Shown: positions 1-6,120 of the stretch, in pieces
Numbering within the stretch: position 1 is the stretch's first letter
Layout: each line of letters starts with the position of its first letter
DNA from: CAXDRM01 sp963991775
Lineage (GTDB): Bacteria; Pseudomonadota; Alphaproteobacteria; Rickettsiales; JABIRX01
Assembly: GCA_963991775.1 (NCBI GenBank)
Contig: CAXDRM010000032.1
Span: 1-13,444 of the forward strand
Direction of reading: 5' to 3'
Length of the DNA: 13,444 bases
Position numbers and translations under genes: made by a program
Notes under the pieces: generated by a model
What the model saw: the letters and a program-made list of their open reading frames with translations, nothing else
The model's database searches: none
What the model was told of the DNA's origin: nothing

Positions 1-323
1 AAAACTGAGCCACCTTTAGTTACTGCTCCAACTCCGGCACCAACTGCTGCGCTTTTAACAATTTGCTGGCTATTACCAGTAAATAAGCTCCATACAGCTC
101 CAAAAAATGCACCTATACCAGCACCACGAGCAGTCTCTTTTACCGCTCTTCTCTGCTTGGATTTTTTTAAATAAGCATCTGCTTCCTCCATGCATTTTTT
201 TGCATCCTCATTTGCTTTATCCTCGCCAACAGATTTAAATTTATAATTTGGTGCAAAAATAGGTGTGTAGGAAGCACAGGAATTTAGAGCCAAGCAAATT
301 ATCAAGAAGTGAATATAGCGCAT
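1..323 (-). CDS. small glycine-zipper lipoprotein, partial (C-terminus beyond left edge)
   Basis: The frame is open from an ATG at 323-321 to the window edge, giving 107 visible residues. The N-terminus is a short signal peptide (MRYIHFLIICLALNSC) with a lipobox-like L-N-S-C, so Cys16 is the probable lipidated residue. A charged middle part (residues 30-60, rich in Lys, Glu and Ala) follows. Two small-residue stretches resemble glycine zippers: GAGIGAFFGAV around 67-77 and AAVGAGVGAVTKGG around 92-105. Such proteins are usually envelope lipoproteins whose zipper segments pack in or on membranes. No enzyme motif is visible. The downstream end is missing, so full length and family are unknown. 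The reading frame, signal peptide and composition argue that it is a real gene. Confidence 0.72.
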   Translation of the reverse strand, partial: MRYIHFLIICLALNSCASYTPIFAPNYKFKSVGEDKANEDAKKCMEEADAYLKKSKQRRAVKETARGAGIGAFFGAVWSLFTGNSQQIVKSAAVGAGVGAVTKGGSV

Positions 324-337
324 TAGAGATTTAATTT

Positions 338-418
338 TTAAATCATATTAAGTTCCAAGACATCTTTAAGCAAGTTTTTAGCTGCAATAGAATCTGTACC
401 AGTACCAAGATAAAAATA
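338..418 (-). pseudogene. orphan coding-like tail in frame after the VOC gene stop
   Basis: Directly after the TAA of the VOC-family gene (421-419), the same frame stays open for 26 codons and ends at TAA 340-338. The peptide begins YFYLGTGTDSIAAKNLL and ends VLELNMI. Its composition looks like real protein, with a small-residue turn followed by an amphipathic helix. The VOC protein already ends where its family normally ends, so this is probably not a missing VOC domain. It may be the C-terminal relic of a deleted neighbour, or a readthrough extension. There is no start codon or ribosome binding site of its own. The call is an inference from reading-frame quality. Confidence 0.3.
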
Positions 419-844
419 TTAATCTATATAAGCTGCAAAAACTTGTGATTGATCAGCAAAGGCTTTGAATTCTAAAGCATTAGAACTAGGATCAAGAAAA
501 AACATGGTAGCTTGTTCACCGGTCTGACCCTTAAAACGAATATGTGGTCTTATTATGAAAGATGTTTTTGCTGCTGCTAATTTTTTAGCAAGATCATCCC
601 AATCATTCATAGTTAAGATTATACCAAAATGACGTACAGGAACAGCACATTCTTCTACATTATTAGTAGAAATTATATTTGTTTCTTCTGGTTTTAAATG
701 TAAAGTTAGTTGATGACCAAAAAAATTAAGGTCACACCATTCTTTAGTTTTTCTACCAGTGGTGCAATTAAGCTTGGTTACATAAAACTCTTCAGCAATT
801 TTTAGATTATGTACTGGTATAGCAAGATGAAATTTATTGGTCAT
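419..844 (-). CDS. VOC (glyoxalase/bleomycin-resistance fold) family protein
   Basis: The 141-residue product is the usual size for a single-subunit vicinal-oxygen-chelate protein with two beta-alpha-beta-beta-beta modules. The N-terminal FHLAIPVHNLKIAEEFY and the second-module VRHFGIILTMNDWDDL are the paired strand/helix units. GEQATMFFLDPSSNALEFKAF is the typical C-terminal module. Candidate metal ligands are His6, His72 and Glu125. The family binds divalent metals and acts on small electrophiles or diols, but the substrate cannot be read from the sequence. The gene is divergent from a LysR regulator with a 101-bp gap, a common arrangement in which the regulator controls the enzyme. The protein ends where relatives usually end, so the open frame beyond the stop is listed separately. 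Confidence 0.85.
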   Translation of the reverse strand: MTNKFHLAIPVHNLKIAEEFYVTKLNCTTGRKTKEWCDLNFFGHQLTLHLKPEETNIISTNNVEECAVPVRHFGIILTMNDWDDLAKKLAAAKTSFIIRPHIRFKGQTGEQATMFFLDPSSNALEFKAFADQSQVFAAYID

Positions 845-945
845 ATTTAGTCAAAAAATAATTTATAAATAACAGTTAATCCTATTGAGCTTTCAAAGCA
901 AATGACTTAATTTCTTTTGATATAACTATTTCTCATGCCAGTAGA

Positions 946-1797
946 ATGCGTGAAAACTTACCTACTATAAAATCATTAATTATTTTTGAAACAGCTGCTA
1001 AAAATTGTAGTTTTAGTAAAGCAGCTCTTGAGTTACATATCACGCAAACAGCTGTTAGTAAGCAAATTATTAATTTAGAAGAAAATCTTTCTACTATTTT
1101 ATTTAAGCGTAAAGCGCATCATGTTGAGTTAACCGTAGCAGGTAAAAAATATTTAGCACAAGTTACTAAAGTTTTAAATCGTTTAAGTGCAGCAGGAAAT
1201 AAATTAACTAGCAAAGCCATGCAATCTCATAAATTAGTAATTAATATACCTCCATCTTTTAGCAATTATTTCATTCCTAAAATAGAAAAATGTTTTGCTA
1301 ATAATAGCGCGACAATAACCATTAATAGCAAAGATCCAGCAGATTTTTCTGACGGTACAGATATAATTATTGCTGCACACAGACAAAAACCTGTAAATTG
1401 TACTGTAGAGTTTTTACAAGAAGAAAAATTACTACTTATTGTGCATCCTGAGTTATTTGCTAATTCTACAGATCTACATTTTTTGGAGCATGCTTCTCGA
1501 CCTAAATTATTAAGTAAATTTCTAGCTCAGCAAAATCTACTCAATTTGACTTTTAAGAAGAAAATGAGATTTGAGCATTTCTTTATGATTATCAATGCAG
1601 TAAAGGAAAAGATGGGTGTTGGTTTAGTACCAGAGCTTCTGATCAGACAAGAACTTGAGGCAGAAGAACTAATTAATCTGCATGATATTTGTTATCAGAG
1701 TGGCTATAAATATTATCTAACTTATCCTAGACATAAATATTATATTCCTCAGATAAGAGAATTTACAGATTGGGCAAGAAGAGAATTATTCAAGTAA
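946..1797 (+). CDS. LysR-family transcriptional regulator
   Basis: The 283-residue product has a LysR layout. A winged helix-turn-helix occupies about residues 8-66, with SFSKAALELHITQTAVSKQI (22-41) matching the LysR recognition-helix pattern and LTVAGKKYL closing the wing. A short linker helix and a substrate-binding domain (about 92-283) follow. The effector domain is compact and ends with the usual MGVGLVPELLIRQELEAEEL strand-helix segment. The HTH wording is closest to GcvA-like members, but the effector is unknown. The gene is divergent from the VOC gene and probably controls it, itself or both from the shared intergenic stretch 845-945. Its last 8 bases overlap the 3' end of the oppositely oriented ogt gene. 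The start is the first ATG of the frame and gives a normal-length DNA-binding domain. Confidence 0.9.
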   Translation: MRENLPTIKSLIIFETAAKNCSFSKAALELHITQTAVSKQIINLEENLSTILFKRKAHHVELTVAGKKYLAQVTKVLNRLSAAGNKLTSKAMQSHKLVINIPPSFSNYFIPKIEKCFANNSATITINSKDPADFSDGTDIIIAAHRQKPVNCTVEFLQEEKLLLIVHPELFANSTDLHFLEHASRPKLLSKFLAQQNLLNLTFKKKMRFEHFFMIINAVKEKMGVGLVPELLIRQELEAEELINLHDICYQSGYKYYLTYPRHKYYIPQIREFTDWARRELFK

Positions 1798-2299
1798 ATT
1801 TTTGCTCATGTGCCAAGAGATATTTCTTGCGCTCCAGGCCACCAGCATAACCTCCTAATTTGCCCGAGCTATTAATAATACGGTGACAAGGAATAAGGAT
1901 ACTAATATTATTTTTACCATTAGCATTTGCTACCGCTCTTACTGCAGATTTTTTGCCTAATTTTGTTGCTTGCTCTTTATAGCTGATAGTTTCGCCATAA
2001 GAAGTTTTTTGTAAAATTTGCCATACTTGTTTTTGGAAATCAGTACCAATAGTTTTAAGTGGGATAGTAAAATTTTTGCGCAGGCCTTTAAAATATTCTG
2101 CTAACTCACTTTCTAGCTGGGCTAAAATTTTATTAGAGCCACCTGATTCTATTTCACATTTTAAGAGGCTTTGCAGCTTGGCAATTTTTTGTGCAGAATT
2201 TTTACTATCAGCAAAATCTAAAAAATAAAGATGCTGCTGATCTGCTAGAGCAATCATTTTTCCAACAACTGTAGAGAGGTTAATTTTTTGAAGTATCAT
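1790..2299 (-). CDS. ogt: methylated-DNA--[protein]-cysteine S-methyltransferase
   Basis: The 169-residue suicide repair protein transfers the alkyl group from O6-alkylguanine (and O4-alkylthymine) to its own cysteine. The active-site motif IPCHRI is present with nucleophile Cys138. The preceding helix-turn-helix region reads FQKQVWQILQKTSYGETISYKEQATKLG, and RAVANANGKNN carries the arginine finger that flips the base and the conserved Asn. GGYAGGLERKKYLLAHE follows, as is normal in the family. The N-terminal RNase-H-like domain is about 75 residues, so the length is that of Ogt rather than the Ada fusion. The gene is convergent with and overlaps the LysR gene by 8 bp, and is divergent from the GST-like gene. 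It is the first gene of a repair-rich stretch. Confidence 0.95.
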   Translation of the reverse strand: MILQKINLSTVVGKMIALADQQHLYFLDFADSKNSAQKIAKLQSLLKCEIESGGSNKILAQLESELAEYFKGLRKNFTIPLKTIGTDFQKQVWQILQKTSYGETISYKEQATKLGKKSAVRAVANANGKNNISILIPCHRIINSSGKLGGYAGGLERKKYLLAHEQKFT

Positions 2300-2374
2300 C
2301 GTTACATTATTTTAATTCATCATTTAACTAAATTAGCGCTAAATTGAGATTATTAAATTAAAAAAGAAGGTCAA

Positions 2375-2992
2375 ATGTATAAATTATATTCTATACCAGG
2401 TACTTGCTCAACAGGCATTACTTGTCTGCTGGAAAAGTTAGAAGCAAAATTTGAGATTATTAAAAGAGAAGATGTCAAAAATTACTCTGAATTAGTGCCA
2501 ACTAATCAAGTACCAGCTCTTAAAGATGGCGAGTTATTAATCACTGAAGGTGCAGCTATAGTGCTTTATCTTTTAGAAAGACATCAAAATAACATGTTAA
2601 CAAATGAGCCAGAGCAAAGAGCAAAGTTTCAGCAATATCTAATGTTTAATTATGCTACGCTTCATCCAGCTTATTCTAAATTATTTGCGGCCAAAAGAAA
2701 TTTAGCAGAAGGTCCAGATAAAACAGAATTTTTAGATTTTTTAGCAGCAAGCCTTTCTAAATATTGGCAGATTATAGATAATATTTTGGCGAGCCAAGAA
2801 TATGTAGCAACTGTTGAGCCTAGTGTCATTGAGTATCTTTTAGCAGTTTATACTAGCTGGAATAAGAACTTTACTGATTTAAATATTGAGCTTGGTGTTA
2901 ACGTAACGCGTTTAGTTGAACAAGTTATTGAATTGCCCGAATTCAAGCAAGCTTATCACAAAGAAGGTATTAAGTTTAACAAAACATTCTAA
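2375..2992 (+). CDS. glutathione S-transferase family protein
   Basis: The 205-residue product is standard for a soluble bacterial GST. The N-terminal thioredoxin-like domain (1-75) starts MYKLYSIPGTCSTGI. It contains NQVPAL (44-49), with the cis-proline that binds the glutathione backbone, and EGAAIVLYLLE (58-68), whose Glu-Gly/Ala contacts the gamma-glutamyl group. The remainder is the all-helical C-terminal domain. Tyr5, Ser12 or Cys11 could be the catalytic N-terminal residue. The family conjugates or reduces electrophiles with glutathione in the cytosol. A good Shine-Dalgarno (GAAGG) lies 5 nt before the ATG. The gene is followed by a tandem pair of palindromes and then the thioredoxin-fold gene in the same direction. 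The substrate is unknown. Confidence 0.87.
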   Translation: MYKLYSIPGTCSTGITCLLEKLEAKFEIIKREDVKNYSELVPTNQVPALKDGELLITEGAAIVLYLLERHQNNMLTNEPEQRAKFQQYLMFNYATLHPAYSKLFAAKRNLAEGPDKTEFLDFLAASLSKYWQIIDNILASQEYVATVEPSVIEYLLAVYTSWNKNFTDLNIELGVNVTRLVEQVIELPEFKQAYHKEGIKFNKTF

Positions 2993-3020
2993 AGATTTTG
3001 TGCATATTAAACTGTTATAG

Positions 3021-3048
3021 TTCACGTTATATAGTTGTATAGCGTGAA
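3021..3048. repeat. palindrome D1 of a tandem palindrome pair
   Basis: The inverted repeat has 11-bp arms, TTCACGTTATA and TATAGCGTGAA, around TAGTTG. One T-to-C difference leaves a G-U pair if transcribed. It lies 29 bp after the GST-like stop. Nearly the same sequence recurs 51 bp downstream (D2). A terminator, protein-binding site or copy of a small dispersed repeat are all possible. There is no U-run directly after it. Confidence 0.7.
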
Positions 3049-3070
3049 TTTGTATAAGAATTTGCATGTT

Positions 3071-3100
3071 ATTCACGTTATATAGCTGTATAACGTGAAT
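3071..3100. repeat. palindrome D2 of a tandem palindrome pair
   Basis: The arms ATTCACGTTATA (3071-3082) and TATAACGTGAAT (3089-3100) are perfect 12-bp complements around TAGCTG. Because AGCT is itself palindromic, the whole 30 bp is one palindrome with a single mismatched pair. It ends 33 bp before the thioredoxin-fold start, so it lies between two co-directional genes. Confidence 0.75.
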
Positions 3101-3133
3101 AAAATATTTTTAAAAAAATAGACTAATATTATT

Positions 3134-3685
3134 ATGACTCTTACATATTCGGCAATGTTAGAACTTGGTACTGAGTTACCAAGCTTTAAACTTTTTAATA
3201 CAATTACTGATCAAGAATTTGATTCAAACTCTCTGTCGAGTGAGAAGGGTAAGGTGATTATGTTTATTTGTAACCATTGTCCTTTTGTCATTCATTATCA
3301 TGAGCAGCTGGTTAAGCTTTATCAAGATTATGCTGACAAGCTAGAATTTGTCGCAATTAGTTCAAATGATGTGCTGGAATATCCGCAAGATGCGCCAGAA
3401 AAAATGACTGAATTATTTGCTAAATTAGGTTTAGATTTTCCTTATCTTTATGATGAGTCACAAGAAATTGCTAAAAAATATCATGCAGTTTGCACACCGG
3501 AATTTTATCTATTCTCAGCAGATAATAAATTAATCTATCGTGGGCGTTTTGATGATTCCTCACCTAATAATGGTAAGATAGCTACAGGTAGTGAGTTCCG
3601 CGCAGCCCTTGATGATTTTTTGAGTAATAAGCCTATTAGTGAGCAGCAATTGCCATCTATGGGCTGTAATATTAAGTGGAAATAA
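3134..3685 (+). CDS. thioredoxin-fold (AhpC/TSA-like redoxin) family protein
   Basis: The 183-residue product is a cytosolic thioredoxin-fold protein with no signal peptide. The redox motif is FICNHCPFV, with Cys46 and Cys49 as the CxxC pair in the context NHCPFV typical of a redoxin subgroup rather than classical thioredoxin (WCGPC). The cis-Pro loop is CTPEFYLF (Pro122). The region GRFDDSSPNNGKIATGSEFRAALDDFL and the C-terminal PSMGCNIKWK are also characteristic of this subgroup, and the third conserved cysteine may be part of the redox cycle. It probably reduces disulfides or peroxides, but the partner is unknown. It follows the GST-like gene in the same direction, separated by the palindrome pair. 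The chosen ATG gives the N-terminus expected for the subgroup. Confidence 0.85.
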   Translation: MTLTYSAMLELGTELPSFKLFNTITDQEFDSNSLSSEKGKVIMFICNHCPFVIHYHEQLVKLYQDYADKLEFVAISSNDVLEYPQDAPEKMTELFAKLGLDFPYLYDESQEIAKKYHAVCTPEFYLFSADNKLIYRGRFDDSSPNNGKIATGSEFRAALDDFLSNKPISEQQLPSMGCNIKWK

Positions 3686-3743
3686 TATTATCAAATCATT
3701 TGCTTTTTTGTCTTGAAAGCGTGAAACAGCATAGGTATGTTAG

Positions 3744-5219
3744 TTACAATTTCTTTGTAGTTCTTTTTAATCCTGATTTGCGGCTGCCATGTTTTTGCAC
3801 AATTTTACTTGCTTGATTCCGATGTTCTGGATTTTTACGTAAATTATATAACTTATTCGCAGCAGTTTTGCGTGCAATTTTTTCATCCACAATAGGTTCT
3901 GGATAATTACCTATATAAAGCGGTTCATTGTGAGGAATAGCTAAATTTTTATTAGAAATATGCTCTAATTCCGGAAGATATTTGCGAATAAAAATTCCTT
4001 CTGGGTCTTGATCAGCAACTTGTTTAGTAGGGCTATAAATTCTAATAGCATTGATTCCTGTAGTACCAGATTGCATTTGTAATTGGCTGTAATGAATACC
4101 TGGCTCGTAATCGATAAATTGTCGTGCTAAATATTTGCCAGTAACACGCCAATCCAACCAAAGATGATTACTAGCAAAGCTAACTAACATAGCACGCATC
4201 CGAAAATTAAGCCAACCAGTAGTAATTAGCGCACGCATTGCTGCATCAATCATAGGAAAGCCTGTATTACCTGTCTGCCAAGCTTCAAGATATTCTTGAT
4301 TGGTGTGACGATCCAAATTATCGTAGGTGCTGTGTAGATTTTGCGTTTCAATATTAGGTTGATCTTCAAGCTTTTGGATAAAATGACAATGCCAACGCAA
4401 ACGCCCTAAAAACGAGCGCAATGCTCCAGGCCACTTTCCTCTTTGTGAGCTAGCTAGATTTTTTAATTCTTTTTGACGTTTTGTAGCAATTTGAAAAGCT
4501 TCTTTCATGCTAATAACTCCAAAAGTTAAGTAGGGGGAAAGACGCGAACAAGAATCATAAGCAGTAACAGGTGAAGACATTTCTTTGCTATAATTTTCAC
4601 CTCTTTCATATAAAAAACTATTAAGTAAGTTTAGTGCATTTTTTCTGCCACCAATTTGCGCCTCTTTAATAGCGTCATTTTTAAGATTTAATTGTTCTGG
4701 AGTAAGAAGTTGAGCTTTAGTTACTTGGAGTGTTTTAAGATCTTGTGGTATTGCTAAAATTTCAGCAGACATTTGTTTATACCATAAAGCCGACCAGCCA
4801 TCACGATCTTTTAATCTTCTAACTACACCAAATTGGCTAGGTTCGTGCCAAGAAATATGCTCTTGTTTAGTCCAATCTTTAACTTTGAGATCACGTTTAT
4901 AACTCCATAAATTTCCAGTTTCTTGATGAGAAAAAATTTGCTTTATGGTGAAGTTTTGCTGTAATTTTTTTAGCGTTTCTAAAATGTCGCCATGAAAAAT
5001 ATTTAGGTGGTAATGATATTTTTGGCACTCACTTTGTAATTCTGCTAGAGATTCATTTAAAAAGTTAAATTGCCGAAAACTAGCATCTTCTTGTTGCCAT
5101 AATTCTGGTTCATAAACATAAAGTAAAATGATAGGTAATCTTTCCTGTGCAGCAAGCTGTAAGGCAGTATGATCTGAGAGCCGTAAATCTTTTTTAAACC
5201 AAACTATATTTACTTTCAT
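3744..5219 (-). CDS. photolyase/cryptochrome-family flavoprotein (non-canonical)
   Basis: The 491-residue product has the two-domain photolyase layout. The N-terminal alpha/beta antenna domain starts VNIVWFKKDLRLSDH. The helical FAD domain runs from about 190 to 430, with SRLSPYLTFGVIS (225-237), NTGFPMIDAAMRALITTGW (318-336), RMRAMLVSFASNHLWLDWR (340-358) and QSGTTGINAIRIYSP (383-397). A basic tail (450-491) ends GLKRTTKKL. Aligned by eye to E. coli PhrB, the catalytic Glu274 falls at Arg273, Trp306 at Arg304, Trp382 at Leu380, Trp384 at Met382 and Asn378 at His376. Trp277 and Trp359 appear kept (Trp276, Trp357). It may therefore be a sensor or an unusual repair enzyme rather than a standard CPD photolyase. 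It is divergent from the alkB-like gene by 56 bp, with a DUF2256 gene nearby. Confidence 0.9.
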   Translation of the reverse strand: MKVNIVWFKKDLRLSDHTALQLAAQERLPIILLYVYEPELWQQEDASFRQFNFLNESLAELQSECQKYHYHLNIFHGDILETLKKLQQNFTIKQIFSHQETGNLWSYKRDLKVKDWTKQEHISWHEPSQFGVVRRLKDRDGWSALWYKQMSAEILAIPQDLKTLQVTKAQLLTPEQLNLKNDAIKEAQIGGRKNALNLLNSFLYERGENYSKEMSSPVTAYDSCSRLSPYLTFGVISMKEAFQIATKRQKELKNLASSQRGKWPGALRSFLGRLRWHCHFIQKLEDQPNIETQNLHSTYDNLDRHTNQEYLEAWQTGNTGFPMIDAAMRALITTGWLNFRMRAMLVSFASNHLWLDWRVTGKYLARQFIDYEPGIHYSQLQMQSGTTGINAIRIYSPTKQVADQDPEGIFIRKYLPELEHISNKNLAIPHNEPLYIGNYPEPIVDEKIARKTAANKLYNLRKNPEHRNQASKIVQKHGSRKSGLKRTTKKL

Positions 5220-5275
5220 TGCTTATAAGATTTATTTAATATGAATTATCAGATTTTCGTCCTAATAATGTAATA

Positions 5276-5866
5276 ATGCAAATTAAAGAAGGTTTAGATT
5301 ACTACCCAGAATTATTAGCAACAGAGCAGCTTGCTGCTATAGAAAAAGATATTAAATTAGCGCTTAAGCAAGCTCCTCTTTTTACCCCAACTATGCCTAA
5401 AACCGGAAAAGAGTTTTCAGTGCTTATGAGCAATATAGGTAAATTAGGCTGGGTGTCTGATCAGCAGAATGGTTATCGTTATCAAGAGTTTCATCCGATA
5501 ACTAAAAAGCCTTGGCCAGAAATTAGTAAAAATATTTTGCAAATTTGGCATGAGGTTACTGGCCTAGCTGATGAACCAGATTGTTGCTTGATAAATATTT
5601 ATCAACAAAATGCCAAAATGGGCTTGCATGTAGATAATGATGAGCAAGATTTTTCTTATCCAGTTTTATCAATCTCATTAGGCAATACCGGCTTATTCCG
5701 TTTTGGTGGTTTAAAGCGCGATGATCCAACAAAATCAATAAAATTAGCACATGGTGATGTGCTAAAATTAGCTGGTAAGTCTCGTTTAATTTATCATGGT
5801 ATAGACCGCATCTATCCAAGCCAGAATTTCCAGCAAAGAATAAATCTCACTATGCGTAAGGTATAA
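5276..5866 (+). CDS. alkB: alpha-ketoglutarate-dependent dioxygenase, AlkB-like
   Basis: The 196-residue Fe(II)/2-oxoglutarate dioxygenase belongs to the AlkB family, which removes methyl groups from 1-methyladenine, 3-methylcytosine and related lesions in DNA or RNA by oxidation. The iron ligands are visible as HVD (His118, Asp120) and His174 in LIYHGIDRIYP. The 2-oxoglutarate arginines lie in QQRINLTMR (Arg188, Arg194), the AlkB RxNxTxR signature. The nucleotide-recognition lid is the N-terminal third, including WVSDQQNGYRYQ. Length is close to E. coli AlkB (216). The gene is divergent from the photolyase-family gene and convergent (18-bp gap) with the DUF2256 gene. No clear Shine-Dalgarno precedes the ATG. 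The gene symbol rests on family membership, not on proven orthology. Confidence 0.93.
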   Translation: MQIKEGLDYYPELLATEQLAAIEKDIKLALKQAPLFTPTMPKTGKEFSVLMSNIGKLGWVSDQQNGYRYQEFHPITKKPWPEISKNILQIWHEVTGLADEPDCCLINIYQQNAKMGLHVDNDEQDFSYPVLSISLGNTGLFRFGGLKRDDPTKSIKLAHGDVLKLAGKSRLIYHGIDRIYPSQNFQQRINLTMRKV

Positions 5867-5884
5867 TATTCTTCTTATCTTTAT

Positions 5885-6028
5885 TTATAGTTTTTTAAGT
5901 TTCTGCAGAGCACATTTTTTGGAACAATATTTAACAGTCTTCCAGTTCTTTTCCCATTTTTTGCGCCATTTAAAAGGTCTTTTACAAATAGGACAGATTT
6001 TTTCAGGTAAGTTTAGTTTGTTGTGCAT
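5885..6028 (-). CDS. DUF2256 family zinc-ribbon small protein
   Basis: This 47-residue gene has ATG at 6028-6026 and TAA at 5887-5885. The protein reads MHNKLNLPEKICPICKRPFK then WRKKWEKNWK, then TVKYCSKKCALQKLKKL. Cys12/Cys15 and Cys34/Cys38 form a probable zinc ribbon. The pattern CPICKRPFxWRKKW...W..VKYCSxxC is the DUF2256 signature. From memory, DUF2256 genes are often next to or fused with photolyase/cryptochrome genes. Here the photolyase-family gene lies on the same strand about 670 bp downstream, with alkB on the opposite strand between them. The function is unknown, and a nucleic-acid or protein adaptor role is inference only. A candidate promoter (TTGTAA-16-TATAAT) places the transcript start near the ATG, so the mRNA may be leaderless. 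Confidence 0.88.
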   Translation of the reverse strand: MHNKLNLPEKICPICKRPFKWRKKWEKNWKTVKYCSKKCALQKLKKL

Positions 6029-6036
6029 ATTTGTGA

Positions 6037-6064
6037 ATTATAATTATGACCCCAGATTTTACAA
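6037..6064 (-). promoter_or_regulatory. candidate sigma-70 promoter for the DUF2256 gene
   Basis: On the minus strand, TTGTAA (6064-6059) and TATAAT (6042-6037) are separated by 16 bp. The -10 is perfect. The predicted start falls around 6030, beside the ATG at 6028. Its -35 overlaps the plus-strand -35 at 6058-6063. Confidence 0.4.
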
Positions 6065-6086
6065 TCATCCAGATTTATGCTATAAT
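6058..6086 (+). promoter_or_regulatory. near-consensus sigma-70 promoter for the histidine phosphatase
   Basis: TTTACA (6058-6063), a 17-bp spacer and TATAAT (6081-6086) fit the consensus, with an upstream TG (TGCTATAAT) as an extended -10. Transcription would start near 6092-6094. This places the in-frame ATGs at 6046 and 6085 outside the transcript and favours the GTG at 6121. Confidence 0.6.
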
Positions 6087-6120
6087 GAGTTACCTTATAA
6101 CTTATTATAATTTGAATCTG

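Noticed and set aside
845..945. Defined LysR box between the VOC and LysR genes
   Set aside because: Several T-N11-A matches occur by chance in AT-rich DNA, and no single dyad stood out.
2333..2342. TTAGCGCTAA palindrome between ogt and the GST-like gene as an operator
   Set aside because: A 10-bp palindrome in AT-rich intergenic DNA is weak evidence, and no second copy or known regulator motif was seen.
5919..6110. 63-residue plus-strand ORF after alkB
   Set aside because: It is the shadow of the DUF2256 gene on the opposite strand, whose cysteine and tryptophan pattern is convincing.
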